Source: Chryseosolibacter sp044507775 (GTDB lineage Bacteria > Bacteroidota > Bacteroidia > Cytophagales > Cyclobacteriaceae). From it: 64,000 nt of DNA. The DNA is taken from contig JBIQIY010000003.1 in NCBI GenBank assembly GCA_044507775.1, positions 62,001 through 126,000 on the forward strand, written 5' to 3'. A program made the position numbers and the translations under genes. Below, piece after piece: positions 42,950 through 51,963 of the stretch. The notes under the pieces are model-generated. The model saw only the letters and a list, made by a program, of their open reading frames with translations. It was not told where the DNA came from and ran no database searches. Every line of letters begins with the position of its first letter. The first letter of the stretch is position 1.

Positions 42950-43921
42950 AAAACGATCCCCCACTATCAGCACTGGCTTGAACAGGAAATTGCGAAACAA
43001 AAATTCGGAAAGTCACCCGCATCCCTTTACGAACCCATTCGCTACCTCATGACCCTTGGCGGCAAACGGCTTCGGCCGATGCTGGCGCTACTGGCCTATT
43101 CACTTTACAAAGACGATGTAAAGCGAATTGTACCCGCAGCTGTCGCGGTGGAAACCTTTCACAATTTCACCCTCATGCACGACGACATCATGGACAACGC
43201 GCCTTTGCGCAGAGGAAAGCCCACCGTCCATGAAAAGTGGAATACCAATACTGCAATCCTGTCGGGAGACGTAATGCTTATCAAGGTATACGAACTGTTC
43301 CTTTCGATCGAGCCAGCGCTTTTGCAGCCGGTGCTCAAAGCCTTCAACACGTGCGCAGCGCAGGTCTGCGAAGGCCAGCAGTGGGATATGGAATTCGAAG
43401 CAACGGAACGGGTAAGCGAAAAACAGTACCTCGAAATGGTGCGGTTGAAAACCGCGGTCCTGCTGGGATTCAGTCTCGAACTCGGCGCCCTGCTAGGTGA
43501 AGCGCCCGAGGCCGACCGTCGGGCTTTGCGCGCTTTCGGGACAAACATAGGTATCGCTTTTCAATTGAAAGATGACCTGCTTGATGCATTCTCAGATCCC
43601 AGGAAATTCGGAAAACAGGTCGGCGGTGATATCGTGGCCAATAAGAAAACATACTTGCTGATCAAAGCCCTTGAAAATGCAAAGGGTAAGAACCGCCGCG
43701 AACTATTGTACTGGCTTACGGCGAGAAAATTCCGCAAGACTGAAAAGATCGCGGCTGTAAAAGGCATCTATGAACAACTCGACATTCCCGCGCTCGTCGA
43801 GCGGAAGGTAAACCGGTATTTCCAGAAAGGGTTTCAAAACCTTGACCTCATTACCGGCAACAAATTCGCACTTTCACCGCTGCAAGATTTCACCCGGAGC
43901 CTGAGTGAACGACAATCCTGA
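42947..43921 (+). CDS. Polyprenyl diphosphate synthase
   Basis: About 324 residues from a GTG at 42947 (a TTG two codons upstream is the alternative). This trans-isoprenyl synthase builds linear isoprenoid chains. It has GGKRLRPMLALLAYS near residue 35, the first Asp-rich motif MHDDIMDNAPLRRGKPTVH near 77-95 and the second, FQLKDDLLDAFSDP, near 203. Product length cannot be read reliably; quinone side chains or carotenoid precursors are likely. The start lies at the end of a tandem heptamer repeat. Confidence 0.92.
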   Translation: MKTIPHYQHWLEQEIAKQKFGKSPASLYEPIRYLMTLGGKRLRPMLALLAYSLYKDDVKRIVPAAVAVETFHNFTLMHDDIMDNAPLRRGKPTVHEKWNTNTAILSGDVMLIKVYELFLSIEPALLQPVLKAFNTCAAQVCEGQQWDMEFEATERVSEKQYLEMVRLKTAVLLGFSLELGALLGEAPEADRRALRAFGTNIGIAFQLKDDLLDAFSDPRKFGKQVGGDIVANKKTYLLIKALENAKGKNRRELLYWLTARKFRKTEKIAAVKGIYEQLDIPALVERKVNRYFQKGFQNLDLITGNKFALSPLQDFTRSLSERQS

Positions 43922-43940
43922 TTTTTACTCGTGCGCCCTT

Positions 43941-43969
43941 TTTGAATCCCAAGTATACACGTATATTTC
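43941..43969 (+). promoter_or_regulatory. Promoter of the nucleoside permease gene with overlapping palindrome
   Basis: TTTG (43941-43944), a 17-base spacer and TATATTTC (43962-43969) match the phylum's promoter pattern with one mismatch. The spacer and -7 box contain the palindrome TATAC-AC-GTATA (43954-43965), a possible operator. The start codon is at 44012. Confidence 0.45.
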
Positions 43970-44011
43970 TTCACCAATCAAAGGAAGGATATACAGCAAA
44001 CCCGGGACTCT

Positions 44012-45211
44012 ATGAAACCGACTGTCATTACGAAGCTCTCCCTGATGATGCTCCTCGAGTACTTCGTGTGGGGGGCCTGGTACGTTACACTGAGTAACTA
44101 TATGGCAAACAATCTGAATGCATCCGGTGGGCAGATCGGCTCAGCTTACAACGCCCTTGCCATTGCAACGATGATCTCGCCCTTTTTCATCGGAATGGTT
44201 GCCGACCGCTTTTTCGCCGCCCAAAAGATCATGGGCGTACTTCACATTGCAGGAGCGGCACTCCTCTACTGGGCCTCGCAGGCGGAGACCTTTCCAGGTT
44301 TCTACTGGCTTGTGCTCGCCTACTCCCTGCTGTACATGCCCACCATTGCGCTTTCGAATAATGTCGCCTTTCAACAAATGAGTGATCCCGGCCGGATGTT
44401 TCCCTGGATCCGGGTCTTTGGCACAGTCGGCTGGATCGTCGCAGGTCTGATGATCTCTGCACTTGACGCAGAAGGCAGCGCCTTTACGTTCCAGATGGCC
44501 GCCATCGCTTCCCTGGTATTGGGTCTTTTCAGTTTCGCCCTTCCGGATACCCCGCCAAAAGGTAAAGGTGCGGATGCGAGTGCCTCATCGGTGCTGGGAG
44601 TGGATGCATTTGTACTGTTCAAGAATAAGCCTTTCCTCGTGTTCTTTATCGCTGCAATCCTGGTCTGCATCCCCCTTTCGTTTTACTACGGTTTTGCAAA
44701 CCTTTTTCTGAATGAAGCGGGAATGGAAAATGCGGCCGGCAAAATGACAATGGGCCAATTTTCCGAAGGGATCTTCATTCTGGCCATTCCCTTTCTCTTT
44801 TACCGCATTGGAGTCAAGAACATGGTCCTCATCGGGATGATCGCGTGGTTCCTCCGCTACATTTGCTTTGCGCACGGCGATGCGGGTGACAACCTCTGGA
44901 TGCTCTACGCCGGCATCATTCTGCACGGAATCTGTTACGATTTTTTCTTCGTGACCGGCTACATGTACACCGAACACAAGGCAGGCGAAAAGATCAAGAA
45001 TGCTGCCCAGGGATTATTCACTTTTGCAACCTATGGCCTGGGAATGTTTATCGGTACGGCAATTTCTGGAGTGGTCGCAGACTATTATACTGTCGATGGA
45101 GCATTTCAGTGGAGAAGCATCTGGTATGTTCCCGCTGGAATCGCAGTATTTGTGTTGGTCTACTTCGTGATTTTCTTCAAGGAGAAACGGGAGATAAAGC
45201 CCGCAACGTGA
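44012..45211 (+). CDS. MFS nucleoside:H+ symporter family permease
   Basis: A 399-residue inner-membrane protein with twelve predicted helices, beginning LSLMMLLEYFVWGAWYVTL, the recognisable start of the NupG/XapB nucleoside symporter family as seen in Bacteroidota. A central hydrophilic loop (PDTPPKGKGADASASS, residues about 180-195) separates the halves. In this phylum these permeases often pair with Gfo/Idh/MocA oxidoreductases and may take up sugars or nucleosides; such a gene follows 56 bases downstream. Confidence 0.88.
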   Translation: MKPTVITKLSLMMLLEYFVWGAWYVTLSNYMANNLNASGGQIGSAYNALAIATMISPFFIGMVADRFFAAQKIMGVLHIAGAALLYWASQAETFPGFYWLVLAYSLLYMPTIALSNNVAFQQMSDPGRMFPWIRVFGTVGWIVAGLMISALDAEGSAFTFQMAAIASLVLGLFSFALPDTPPKGKGADASASSVLGVDAFVLFKNKPFLVFFIAAILVCIPLSFYYGFANLFLNEAGMENAAGKMTMGQFSEGIFILAIPFLFYRIGVKNMVLIGMIAWFLRYICFAHGDAGDNLWMLYAGIILHGICYDFFFVTGYMYTEHKAGEKIKNAAQGLFTFATYGLGMFIGTAISGVVADYYTVDGAFQWRSIWYVPAGIAVFVLVYFVIFFKEKREIKPAT

Positions 45212-45267
45212 CCGACCCAACAATGGAAAGTTTTATTATAATTGAACACTAAATCTTAATCGTAATT

Positions 45268-46458
45268 ATGAATATCGCGATGCTCGGTTCCGGATTCATC
45301 GGAAGATTTTACGCAGACTCCCTGCAGGGTTACAGGAGCAAGGACAAGATAGTCGCCGTTTACTCGCGGCGTGAAGAAAGCACTAAGAAATTTGCGAAAG
45401 ACTATGATGTCGCCTTCTCCACAACAAACATGGAAGAAGCGATCAATCGTCCGGAAGTGGAAGTGGTCTGCATTGCTCTTCCCAATAATCTGCACGAGGA
45501 AGCGGTGATGCTTTGTTGCAAACACAAGAAAGCAGTGGTCACAACAAAACCGCTGGGAAGAAATGCCCAGGAAGCGAAACGGATGCTCGAGGCTGTAGAG
45601 AAAGCTGGCATCTTTAACGGTTACCTCGAGGATCTTGTGTATACACCCAAGTTTTTGAAGGCCCATGAAAGTGTGAAAAATGGCGCTCTTGGGCGGATAC
45701 TCTGGGCAAAATCCCGTGAAACCCATCCCGGCCCTCACAGCGACTGGTTCTGGGACATCGAACAGGCCGGTGGCGGATGTATTCTCGACCTCGGCTGTCA
45801 TTGCGTGGAGATAACCCGGAGTTATATCGGCAAGGATATCAAACCCATCGAAGTCATGTGCTGGGCCGACACGCAGGTCAAGCCTATTGACGCAGAAGAT
45901 CACGCCATCGGACTCGTCAAATACGAAAACGGTTCCATCGGGCAATTCGAAGTAAGCTGGACGTTTCGCGGCGGCCTGGATCTCCGCGACGAGGTGATGG
46001 GAACGGAAGGGACGATCTGGATCAACAGTTTTCTTCGCACGGGTTTCGAGATGTTCACTACCGGAAAAGGCGCAGACTATGTCGCCGAAAAGGCGGAAAG
46101 TAATACGGGCTGGTTATTTCCCGTAGGAGATGAACTCAATGAACTCGGTTACAACCACATGTTCGCCGACATGTTTAACGCAATGGAAAAAGGCGAACAA
46201 CCGAAAGAAACTTTTTACGATGGCTATGTAGTGAATGCTGTTCTTGACGCCGCGTACAAATCCGCGAAGACAAAGCTGTGGGAGCCGGTTAAACTCGACA
46301 TCTGGCGTGGAAGAACGGGTGTTTCAAAAGACAGTCATCTGCAGGAATACGATCAGGACCATTACCTCGTCAAAGAGGAGACCACGCACTATGGCGCGAA
46401 GAAGGTCATCCTGAAAAACAAAAAAACCGGCAAGATTTCCGAGAAGGTGTTGTCCTGA
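45268..46458 (+). CDS. Gfo/Idh/MocA family oxidoreductase
   Basis: A 396-residue NAD(P)-dependent sugar oxidoreductase. The N-terminal Rossmann fold has the dinucleotide motif MLGSGFIGRFYADSL at residues 5-19; VCIALPNNLHEEAVM near 69 and VVTTKPLGRNAQEAKRML near 90 hold the family's Lys-Pro motif. The C-terminal sheet domain contains the Asp/His pair near GGGCILDLGCHCVEITRSY. The substrate is unknown, probably a sugar or inositol taken up by the neighbouring permease. Confidence 0.9.
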   Translation: MNIAMLGSGFIGRFYADSLQGYRSKDKIVAVYSRREESTKKFAKDYDVAFSTTNMEEAINRPEVEVVCIALPNNLHEEAVMLCCKHKKAVVTTKPLGRNAQEAKRMLEAVEKAGIFNGYLEDLVYTPKFLKAHESVKNGALGRILWAKSRETHPGPHSDWFWDIEQAGGGCILDLGCHCVEITRSYIGKDIKPIEVMCWADTQVKPIDAEDHAIGLVKYENGSIGQFEVSWTFRGGLDLRDEVMGTEGTIWINSFLRTGFEMFTTGKGADYVAEKAESNTGWLFPVGDELNELGYNHMFADMFNAMEKGEQPKETFYDGYVVNAVLDAAYKSAKTKLWEPVKLDIWRGRTGVSKDSHLQEYDQDHYLVKEETTHYGAKKVILKNKKTGKISEKVLS

Positions 46459-46470
46459 CGCAGCGGTCAT

Positions 46471-46971
46471 CTACTTCTTCCACAGCCCGCGCTCTTTTTT
46501 TCTGGCCTGACGCTGAAGGCGAACAAACTTCTCAGCGAACTTGACGTTGGGAGGAACGGTCATCACCATCGCATACCCGCGTTTAACCAACTCCGCATTG
46601 ATAAACGTGCCATCGCGGAGGTAGACATAAGCGAGCGTCCGACCATAACGGTCGGTCTCATCGACGTCAAGCTCAAGCCGGACTTCACTGTCGTCCAAAA
46701 GCCTGGTCAGATATTCCTTCGCTTCTGTACCATAGTATCCTACATCCTTCCGGGCACTTTTACGCGTTTCAGGCGCGTCAACACCGATCAGCCTGATTTT
46801 TTTTCCGCGTTCAGAACCGTCGTCGACCCAGAAAGTGTCACCATCGACCACGCGCGTGACTTTGTAATACTCTCCCGCTTTCTCCGGCCGCGGAACGTGA
46901 CAGGAACTGATGGCTGGTGCCAACAACACGATCAGGAAAACAATCAAGTAGCTAGTCGGCCTTATCCTCAT
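46471..46971 (-). CDS. Secreted thermonuclease (SNase-like) lipoprotein
   Basis: A 166-residue nuclease with a lipoprotein signal (VLLAPAISSCHVPRPEK) and a staphylococcal nuclease fold: VTRVVDGDTFWVDDGS near residue 39, LIGVDAPETRKSARKD with metal/acid residues near 62, DRYGRTLAYVYLRDG with the catalytic Arg near 106, and NAELVKRGYAMV. It probably degrades DNA or RNA outside the inner membrane. Its start overlaps the end of the serine hydrolase gene by 20 bases, suggesting co-transcription. Confidence 0.92.
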   Translation of the reverse strand: MRIRPTSYLIVFLIVLLAPAISSCHVPRPEKAGEYYKVTRVVDGDTFWVDDGSERGKKIRLIGVDAPETRKSARKDVGYYGTEAKEYLTRLLDDSEVRLELDVDETDRYGRTLAYVYLRDGTFINAELVKRGYAMVMTVPPNVKFAEKFVRLQRQARKKERGLWKK

Positions 46972-48112
46972 CCGAAATAAAGTTGCGATACAAGCTGTTG
47001 ATCGTAGCGCTCAGTACAGTGTTCATACCACGGGTATATCCGGGTTTACATCCATTGGTGATCACGACAAACCCGAATTTTTCCTTTGGATCAAAGAACA
47101 TCGCGCTATACAGCCCGTAAGCCGATCCGGTATGTCCCGTCATCACATGACCCGGAATTAAATCCTTGACGCGCATGATCGCAAGACCATATCCCGCTTC
47201 TTTTGAGACCGGCTCCTGCATCAACCGCGCACTCTTCCGCGAGATGATCCTCACATCACCATACTTCCCATAGTTCATGTGCATGGTCATGTAGCGCGCC
47301 AGGTCCGGCGCGGAGATCTTCATTCCTCCTGTCGGCGAAAAGATCGGCGTGGAGTAGCCCATGGTGTAATTCGCAATCTGTTCCGTCCGGGGCGCGTAAG
47401 CCATCGGCGAAGACACAAAGTGTGAGGCGGAATCGTACTCATACAACGTAGTGAATAGGCTATTGTCAAGGGAGTCAACACAATACCCGCCGTATAACTT
47501 CATGGGATTTAGCACGTGATGGCGAACATAGACGTCAAACCTTTCTCCCGACAGTTTTTCGATCACTGTGCCTACCATGTTAAAATTCAGATTGCAGTAT
47601 TCATATCCTTCACCGGGTGCGTAGTCGTTGTAACACTTTGCCCATTCCGGATTTTTGTCCGGATTGATCACATCCAGATTAAAATATCCCTGACTATCAT
47701 TCACGCTCGACGTGTGCGACAGCACCATCCTAAGCGTGACGACTTTCCCGGGATACTTCGGATTTCGTACACGGAAACCCACAAGATCCCCAAAGTCGTC
47801 ATCGAGAGAAATCTTCTTTGCTTCAACCAGCTGCATGATTGACGTCGCGGAGAATGACTTCGAGATCGAAGCGATCCGGAAAAGATCATTTTCATCCAGG
47901 GGAGTACCGCGCTCCACATCCTTCAGACCGAACGCTTTCGTATAAATGAGCCGGCCATCTTTGACAACGACGACGGATAAGCCCACAACATCCTGGTCCA
48001 GCATGATGGTCTTGATGTCTTCTTCGGCTTTCTCTGACTGTGCGAGCGGGGCCGCGACCGGCGCCATAATAACAATACAGACGAAAAGGAACCGGCGGAT
48101 GGCAGTGATCAT
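46952..48112 (-). CDS. Secreted serine hydrolase, beta-lactamase class C-like
   Basis: A 386-residue protein with a signal peptide (LFVCIVIMAPVAAPLAQS). The serine beta-lactamase/DD-peptidase motifs are in place: the nucleophile motif SISK in LFRIASISKSFSATS near residue 84, the Tyr-x-Asn motif YCN in GYEYCNLNFNMVGT near 171, and the third motif as HTG in MTGHTGSAYGLYSAMF near 327. Such proteins are usually peptidases or esterases and not true resistance enzymes. Substrate unknown. Confidence 0.88.
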   Translation of the reverse strand: MITAIRRFLFVCIVIMAPVAAPLAQSEKAEEDIKTIMLDQDVVGLSVVVVKDGRLIYTKAFGLKDVERGTPLDENDLFRIASISKSFSATSIMQLVEAKKISLDDDFGDLVGFRVRNPKYPGKVVTLRMVLSHTSSVNDSQGYFNLDVINPDKNPEWAKCYNDYAPGEGYEYCNLNFNMVGTVIEKLSGERFDVYVRHHVLNPMKLYGGYCVDSLDNSLFTTLYEYDSASHFVSSPMAYAPRTEQIANYTMGYSTPIFSPTGGMKISAPDLARYMTMHMNYGKYGDVRIISRKSARLMQEPVSKEAGYGLAIMRVKDLIPGHVMTGHTGSAYGLYSAMFFDPKEKFGFVVITNGCKPGYTRGMNTVLSATINSLYRNFISDEDKAD

Positions 48113-48142
48113 TTGTAATTGATGAAATTTGTGGTTGAGAGC

Positions 48143-48505
48143 TTATTTGAACTCACCAAAATGCCAAAGTATTCCCGATGGATCATGTAGGAAACATTCG
48201 CGTCCCCAATCGTACTCACGGATGGGAGTCACCCTCACGCCCGGATACTTCGCCACGAGGTCAAGAGCCAGGAGTTCTTTCCAAAAGCGATGAACGTCTT
48301 CCACTTCAAGAAAAATCATCGAGTTGTCAATCCAATCCTGTACATAGGCGTCCTGTAAATAAAATCCGAACTCCCCCGTCGTGAAGAGCGACATGTCATC
48401 ACCCAGAGTCTTTTCTTCAAATCCCAGGTCGCGGTAGAACCGCCTGGAGACCTGGAAATCTTTTGCACCGATGAACGGTCGTATTGACTTGGCTTTATGA
48501 TTCAT
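48143..48505 (-). CDS. VOC-fold protein (glyoxalase/bleomycin-resistance superfamily)
   Basis: A 120-residue protein of the vicinal oxygen chelate fold: SIRPFIGAKDFQVSRRFYRD at the start, MIFLEVEDVHRFWKELLALD in the middle, and the ending YDWGRECFLHDPSGILWHFG, typical of the family. Members bind metal or small molecules and range from enzymes to antibiotic-binding proteins. Nothing here fixes the ligand. It stands between two other small enzymes on the minus strand. Confidence 0.85.
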   Translation of the reverse strand: MNHKAKSIRPFIGAKDFQVSRRFYRDLGFEEKTLGDDMSLFTTGEFGFYLQDAYVQDWIDNSMIFLEVEDVHRFWKELLALDLVAKYPGVRVTPIREYDWGRECFLHDPSGILWHFGEFK

Positions 48506-48597
48506 ATTTTAATACTTTGGATGCCTTCAGGCTTTGGCGTTCAAGCCATAATATAACGATTTCTTCAAAACGGGGCTGGCCCACGCAGCACTCACGT

Positions 48598-49023
48598 TCA
48601 GAACTCAGTCGGCAGATTCTTTTTTTCCATTTTCCGCTCCGGATATTCCATGACCCTGAATCCAAATTGCTCGTACAGGCCGTGGGCATCTTTCGTACCC
48701 AGTCCCCATCTTTCCAGGCCCTGCAGGTCCGGGTGTCGCATGATCTCAGCCATCAGCATCTTTCCGAGTCCATGCCCGCGAAAATCTTCCAGGATAAAAA
48801 CATCCATGATCCAGGCGAATACGGCGTAGTCCGACAGCACCCGCGCAAACCCCACTTGCTTATGAGCTTCGGAGTAGACACCGAAGCACAGCGAGTTCTC
48901 AATGGACCTTTCGATCTTCTCGGGCGCGCGGCCTTTCGCCCAATATGAACGTTTGCTGAGGAATGCGATGATCATATCGACCTCGAGTGTCGACTTGTCC
49001 GTGGAAATGTAAAAACTGTTCAT
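48598..49023 (-). CDS. GNAT family N-acetyltransferase
   Basis: A 141-residue acetyltransferase with the acetyl-CoA pyrophosphate loop in DVFILEDFRGHGLGKMLMAE near residues 78-97 and FGVYSEAHKQVGFARVLSDY before it, followed by the family ending LYEQFGFRVME. The acceptor is unknown. It lies 92 bases from the VOC gene on the same strand. Confidence 0.88.
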   Translation of the reverse strand: MNSFYISTDKSTLEVDMIIAFLSKRSYWAKGRAPEKIERSIENSLCFGVYSEAHKQVGFARVLSDYAVFAWIMDVFILEDFRGHGLGKMLMAEIMRHPDLQGLERWGLGTKDAHGLYEQFGFRVMEYPERKMEKKNLPTEF

Positions 49024-49047
49024 AGTAGTAAAGAAAAAACCGAACCC

Positions 49048-50235
49048 CTAGTTTTCCCCGGAGTGCGCTTCCGTGACGATTGAGGCGAACCGCTTGCCCA
49101 GATCCGTTCTGGAATATTTCTTTTCCGCCAACTCCCTGGCTGCGCGCTGGCACTGTGATAACAAACGAGGATCATCCAGAAAGGGCTTTATTTTTTTTGC
49201 GAAATCTTGCGCATGGCTCACATAGATGCCGCATCCCTCCTCTTCAATTTCTGTTTTGATCCAGCCTCCGAAGTTAATGATCGTCAGCTTGCCTGCTGCG
49301 AGCCCATCAAAGTATTTATTGGGAGAGCCTGTCTCAAGGATTTTTGCAGGCAGATAGGAGATAAAATTTGCATCCGTAACATTCATGATCTCGCCAACAC
49401 CGTGGCGATTCTGAAACGCAAGAAACGTGAGGTTCATCAGCCCGATTTTTGCCGCGTAGTTTTTCAGATGGTCGGCCATCGCTCCGTCGCCGCAAACAAG
49501 AAAATGAACAGCCAGTTGGTGCTGCTGGCAGGCGGCGGCACAGTCGAGGAGGGAGTGAAGTCCGTTAGCAACGCCCAGCGCTCCGATATACGATACGACA
49601 AACTTCCCCGACACGCCCAACTTTCGTTCTATCTCGGGTCTTCTTTTCTCCGGGCGGAAGAAGGATGTGTCGGCCATGTTGGGAACCACGTGCACCGGTT
49701 TCCCGGGAGCTCTTCGAAGGATCGCTGTTCGAATCGGATCAGACAGCGCAACGATCGAAGCCGCGCCGCTGTAGATCGCCCGCTCCATTCGAAACAGGAG
49801 CGTCTTTATGAGCGGATGCCGGATGAATCCCATCTCCACCGGTGCATCGGGCCAGAGATCGCCCACTTCGAAAACATACGGTATGTTATACTTGCGCCTG
49901 ATCGTCCTGGCTGCCAGCCCGGTGGTCAGCGGCGTGGAGATAGCATAGCAGAGGTCGGCGTCGCGGTGTTGTGCGGCTAATCGCACAGCCTTCGCGACGA
50001 AGCGGTAGAATGAGAGAATGCGTTTGTAAAAACCAAAGCGATTATCATAGGGCACCGGCGCATAGTGCACCTCAATTCCATCGATATTCTTTGTGGCGTA
50101 ACCGGCCTCACTATGTGCCGTGATGACAACGGCATGGATACCGCTTTCCACCAGCGCCCTTCCGAGGTAATAAGAGCGGATCGCTCCGCCCCCATCGGGG
50201 GTTTTGAAGTGCTGGTGAACGATAAGGACTTTCAC
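49048..50235 (-). CDS. Family 4 glycosyltransferase
   Basis: About 395 residues from a GTG at 50235; the longer frame from 50289 adds 18 residues without family resemblance, while VKVLIVHQHFKTPDGGGAIR fits the normal N-terminus. The GT-B fold shows VFEVGDLWPDAPVEMGF near residue 120, FVVSYIGALGVANGLHSLLD near 223 and a C-terminal nucleotide-sugar region with GSPNKYFDGLAAGKLTIINF near 310. It probably adds a sugar in surface polysaccharide or exopolymer synthesis; no polysaccharide cluster is adjacent. Confidence 0.88.
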   Translation of the reverse strand: MKVLIVHQHFKTPDGGGAIRSYYLGRALVESGIHAVVITAHSEAGYATKNIDGIEVHYAPVPYDNRFGFYKRILSFYRFVAKAVRLAAQHRDADLCYAISTPLTTGLAARTIRRKYNIPYVFEVGDLWPDAPVEMGFIRHPLIKTLLFRMERAIYSGAASIVALSDPIRTAILRRAPGKPVHVVPNMADTSFFRPEKRRPEIERKLGVSGKFVVSYIGALGVANGLHSLLDCAAACQQHQLAVHFLVCGDGAMADHLKNYAAKIGLMNLTFLAFQNRHGVGEIMNVTDANFISYLPAKILETGSPNKYFDGLAAGKLTIINFGGWIKTEIEEEGCGIYVSHAQDFAKKIKPFLDDPRLLSQCQRAARELAEKKYSRTDLGKRFASIVTEAHSGEN

Positions 50236-50454
50236 TTTGCAAAGAAAAGAAATAAACAATGGTTGGCGCCTCGTGGCCGGCGGGTGCAATTGTCGGGATT
50301 TCAGCTGTTCGGACGGGCAAAAAAAAACGCCACATCAAACGTGCAGCGATTTCATATCACTTCCGGAAAGAGGGCACGAATCACGCCACCAATCCTCTCG
50401 GTCAAGTGTTCCCGAAGATGTACAGAAACCCGGTTAAGAAAAAACGGGTATCGG

Positions 50455-50685
50455 TTACTCTTTGGTCTGAAGCGTCCGGGAATAATTCAGGATGTTGTCG
50501 AGCGTTGCTTCCGAAGGTTGCAGCACCGCCTTATCCAGGTCTTTCAACGCTGCACATACATCGTTGAACAGGGCTTTCAACCTGCTGTCGCGGACAAGCG
50601 CGCGGTCAATTTCGCTCTTCTCCTCCTCCGTAATCTCGTGGTATAAATACCTGATTAAATCCGTCTGGGTAAATGTTCTTATCAT
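50455..50685 (-). CDS. Small acidic protein overlapping the ECF sigma factor gene
   Basis: A 76-residue helical, acidic protein (FTQTDLIRYLYHEITEEEKS, then RALVRDSRLKALFNDVCAAL and a C-terminal LDNILNYSRTL). Its start lies inside the last 80 bases of the sigma gene in a different frame, so expression is probably coupled. It resembles the small soluble partners that follow this sigma type in Cytophagales. It has no membrane segment, unlike classical anti-sigma factors, and no known function. Confidence 0.72.
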   Translation of the reverse strand: MIRTFTQTDLIRYLYHEITEEEKSEIDRALVRDSRLKALFNDVCAALKDLDKAVLQPSEATLDNILNYSRTLQTKE

Positions 50686-51256
50686 AGGCTCTGTTTTTCA
50701 CCATTTTCTTGCGCAGATTAATGAGTGCATATCGCATCCTGCCCAGAGCCGTATTAATACTGACGCCTGTGCGGTTGGCGATTTCCTGAAAACTCATATC
50801 AAAATAGTGCCTCATTATCAGCACGTGTTTTTGTTCCTCAGGCAGCTCGCGGATATAATCCCGCAGCCTGGACCGGGTTTCCCGGAACATCTGTTTTTCC
50901 TCACTGGATTCCTCGGCGAAATCCATCGAGTTAAAAAGTCTGCTGCCGTCTTCCAGGACTACTTCAGGGTAACGCTTCTCTTTCCTGAAATGATCGATAG
51001 CCAGGTTGTGAGCTATTCGACTGATCCAGGGTAGAAATTTACCCTCCTCGTTGTAGCGACCTCCCCGGATGGTGTTGATCGCCTTGACGAATGTTTCCTG
51101 CAAAAGATCTTCGGCGGTATACCGGTCCTTTACAATCAGATATATGGCAGTGTAGATCTTCGACTTGTGTCGGTACAACAGCACTTCGAAAGCATCCTCG
51201 TTACCATTGCGATACAGCGACACGAGCTGGCTGTCGCTTAATCCTTTTTCTATCAT
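50606..51256 (-). CDS. ECF-type RNA polymerase sigma factor
   Basis: A 216-residue sigma-70 family factor of the ECF class. Region 2 spans about residues 25-95 (VLLYRHKSKIYTAIYLIVKD, LLQETFVKAINTIRGGRY, WISRIAHNLAIDHFRKEKRY), and region 4 covers about 135-185 (LPEEQKHVLIMRHYFDMSFQ, then EIANRTGVSINTALGRMRYA). It directs RNA polymerase to a special promoter set. The C-terminal 26 codons overlap the next gene. It is not accompanied by a FecR-type anti-sigma gene. Confidence 0.93.
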   Translation of the reverse strand: MIEKGLSDSQLVSLYRNGNEDAFEVLLYRHKSKIYTAIYLIVKDRYTAEDLLQETFVKAINTIRGGRYNEEGKFLPWISRIAHNLAIDHFRKEKRYPEVVLEDGSRLFNSMDFAEESSEEKQMFRETRSRLRDYIRELPEEQKHVLIMRHYFDMSFQEIANRTGVSINTALGRMRYALINLRKKMVKNRAYDKNIYPDGFNQVFIPRDYGGGEERN

Positions 51257-51434
51257 TCTGCTTCACATTTAGGTAACGTAGACGTTTCGCTCGATATTGT
51301 GCTGGGTTTGGTGAGTAATCGGATTGAAAAGGTATGGAAAAGCATTGAAACCGGCAAAAAATTTTTAAAAAAAATCTTGCCTTCTAGCGGAATTCTTTAG
51401 GTATTTGTCGCATATCTTTTGTGCATTATTATCT

Positions 51435-51824
51435 ATGGCAGTCAGCAAGAAGCGAGTAATCAAAAGTCTTGAGAACCTTTCGGAGGATTTGCGGGATCTC
51501 ATGAGGGACCAGTATCCGAACGGCTATGAAGGCAGCATCACCCGCATCACCAACGCAAAGAAAGAGCCCATCTTCGTTTTTCCGCTGGAAACACAGGATG
51601 CAACCTATCTCATCAAGGTGCCTGCCACCAAAAACAGCGATGGTGAGTACGACGTTGAAGCAAATCCCGAAAGCGAATTCGAGAAAACATCCGATACGGC
51701 TGACGACGATTTTGGCGCGGACGACGCGTATGGCAGGACCGGAGACGGCGACGACGACTACGATGAGGAAGATGGCTCCCGAAAAAGCCGTGAAGCGAGC
51801 TACGATCCCGATTTTGACAATTAA
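51435..51824 (+). CDS. Conserved small protein with acidic C-terminal tail
   Basis: About 129 residues from the ATG at 51435; an ATG at 51405 would add ten unlikely residues. The N-terminal two thirds form a compact domain (KRVIKSLENLSEDLRDLMRD, then PIFVFPLETQDATYLIKVP), followed by a tail rich in Asp and Glu (residues about 85-129, including DDDFGADDAYGRTGDGDDDY). I recognise it only as a protein common in Cytophagales. Function unknown. A strong terminator follows. Confidence 0.7.
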   Translation: MAVSKKRVIKSLENLSEDLRDLMRDQYPNGYEGSITRITNAKKEPIFVFPLETQDATYLIKVPATKNSDGEYDVEANPESEFEKTSDTADDDFGADDAYGRTGDGDDDYDEEDGSRKSREASYDPDFDN

Positions 51825-51848
51825 TTTCGTCGGAAAAAGGACACGAGG

Positions 51849-51877
51849 ACACCATCCAGTCGATGGTGTTTTTTTAT
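51849..51877 (+). terminator. Rho-independent terminator after the acidic-tail protein gene
   Basis: A perfect 8-base stem ACACCATC (51849-51856)/GATGGTGT (51862-51869) with a five-base loop is followed by a run of seven T residues. It ends the 51435 gene transcript 25 bases past its stop and isolates it from uvrA. Confidence 0.85.
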
Positions 51878-51963
51878 TAGTTCAACCGCTGTTTCGAGGT
51901 AAAAATTCTACATCCGCCGAGCCAAATTTTTATGACGGAAACGTTGTTACATGCTCGTATTAA

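Noticed and set aside
46952..48112. Beta-lactam resistance gene
   Set aside because: The class C-type motifs are present, but such secreted serine hydrolases in this phylum are mostly peptidases or esterases, and there is no AmpR-type regulator or mobile context.
50236..50454. Small gene between the glycosyltransferase and the sigma partner gene
   Set aside because: Short frames exist on both strands, but none has a credible start, composition or motif. I see only a nine-A run at 50321 and a weak ACCCG/CGGGT hairpin near 50431-50453.
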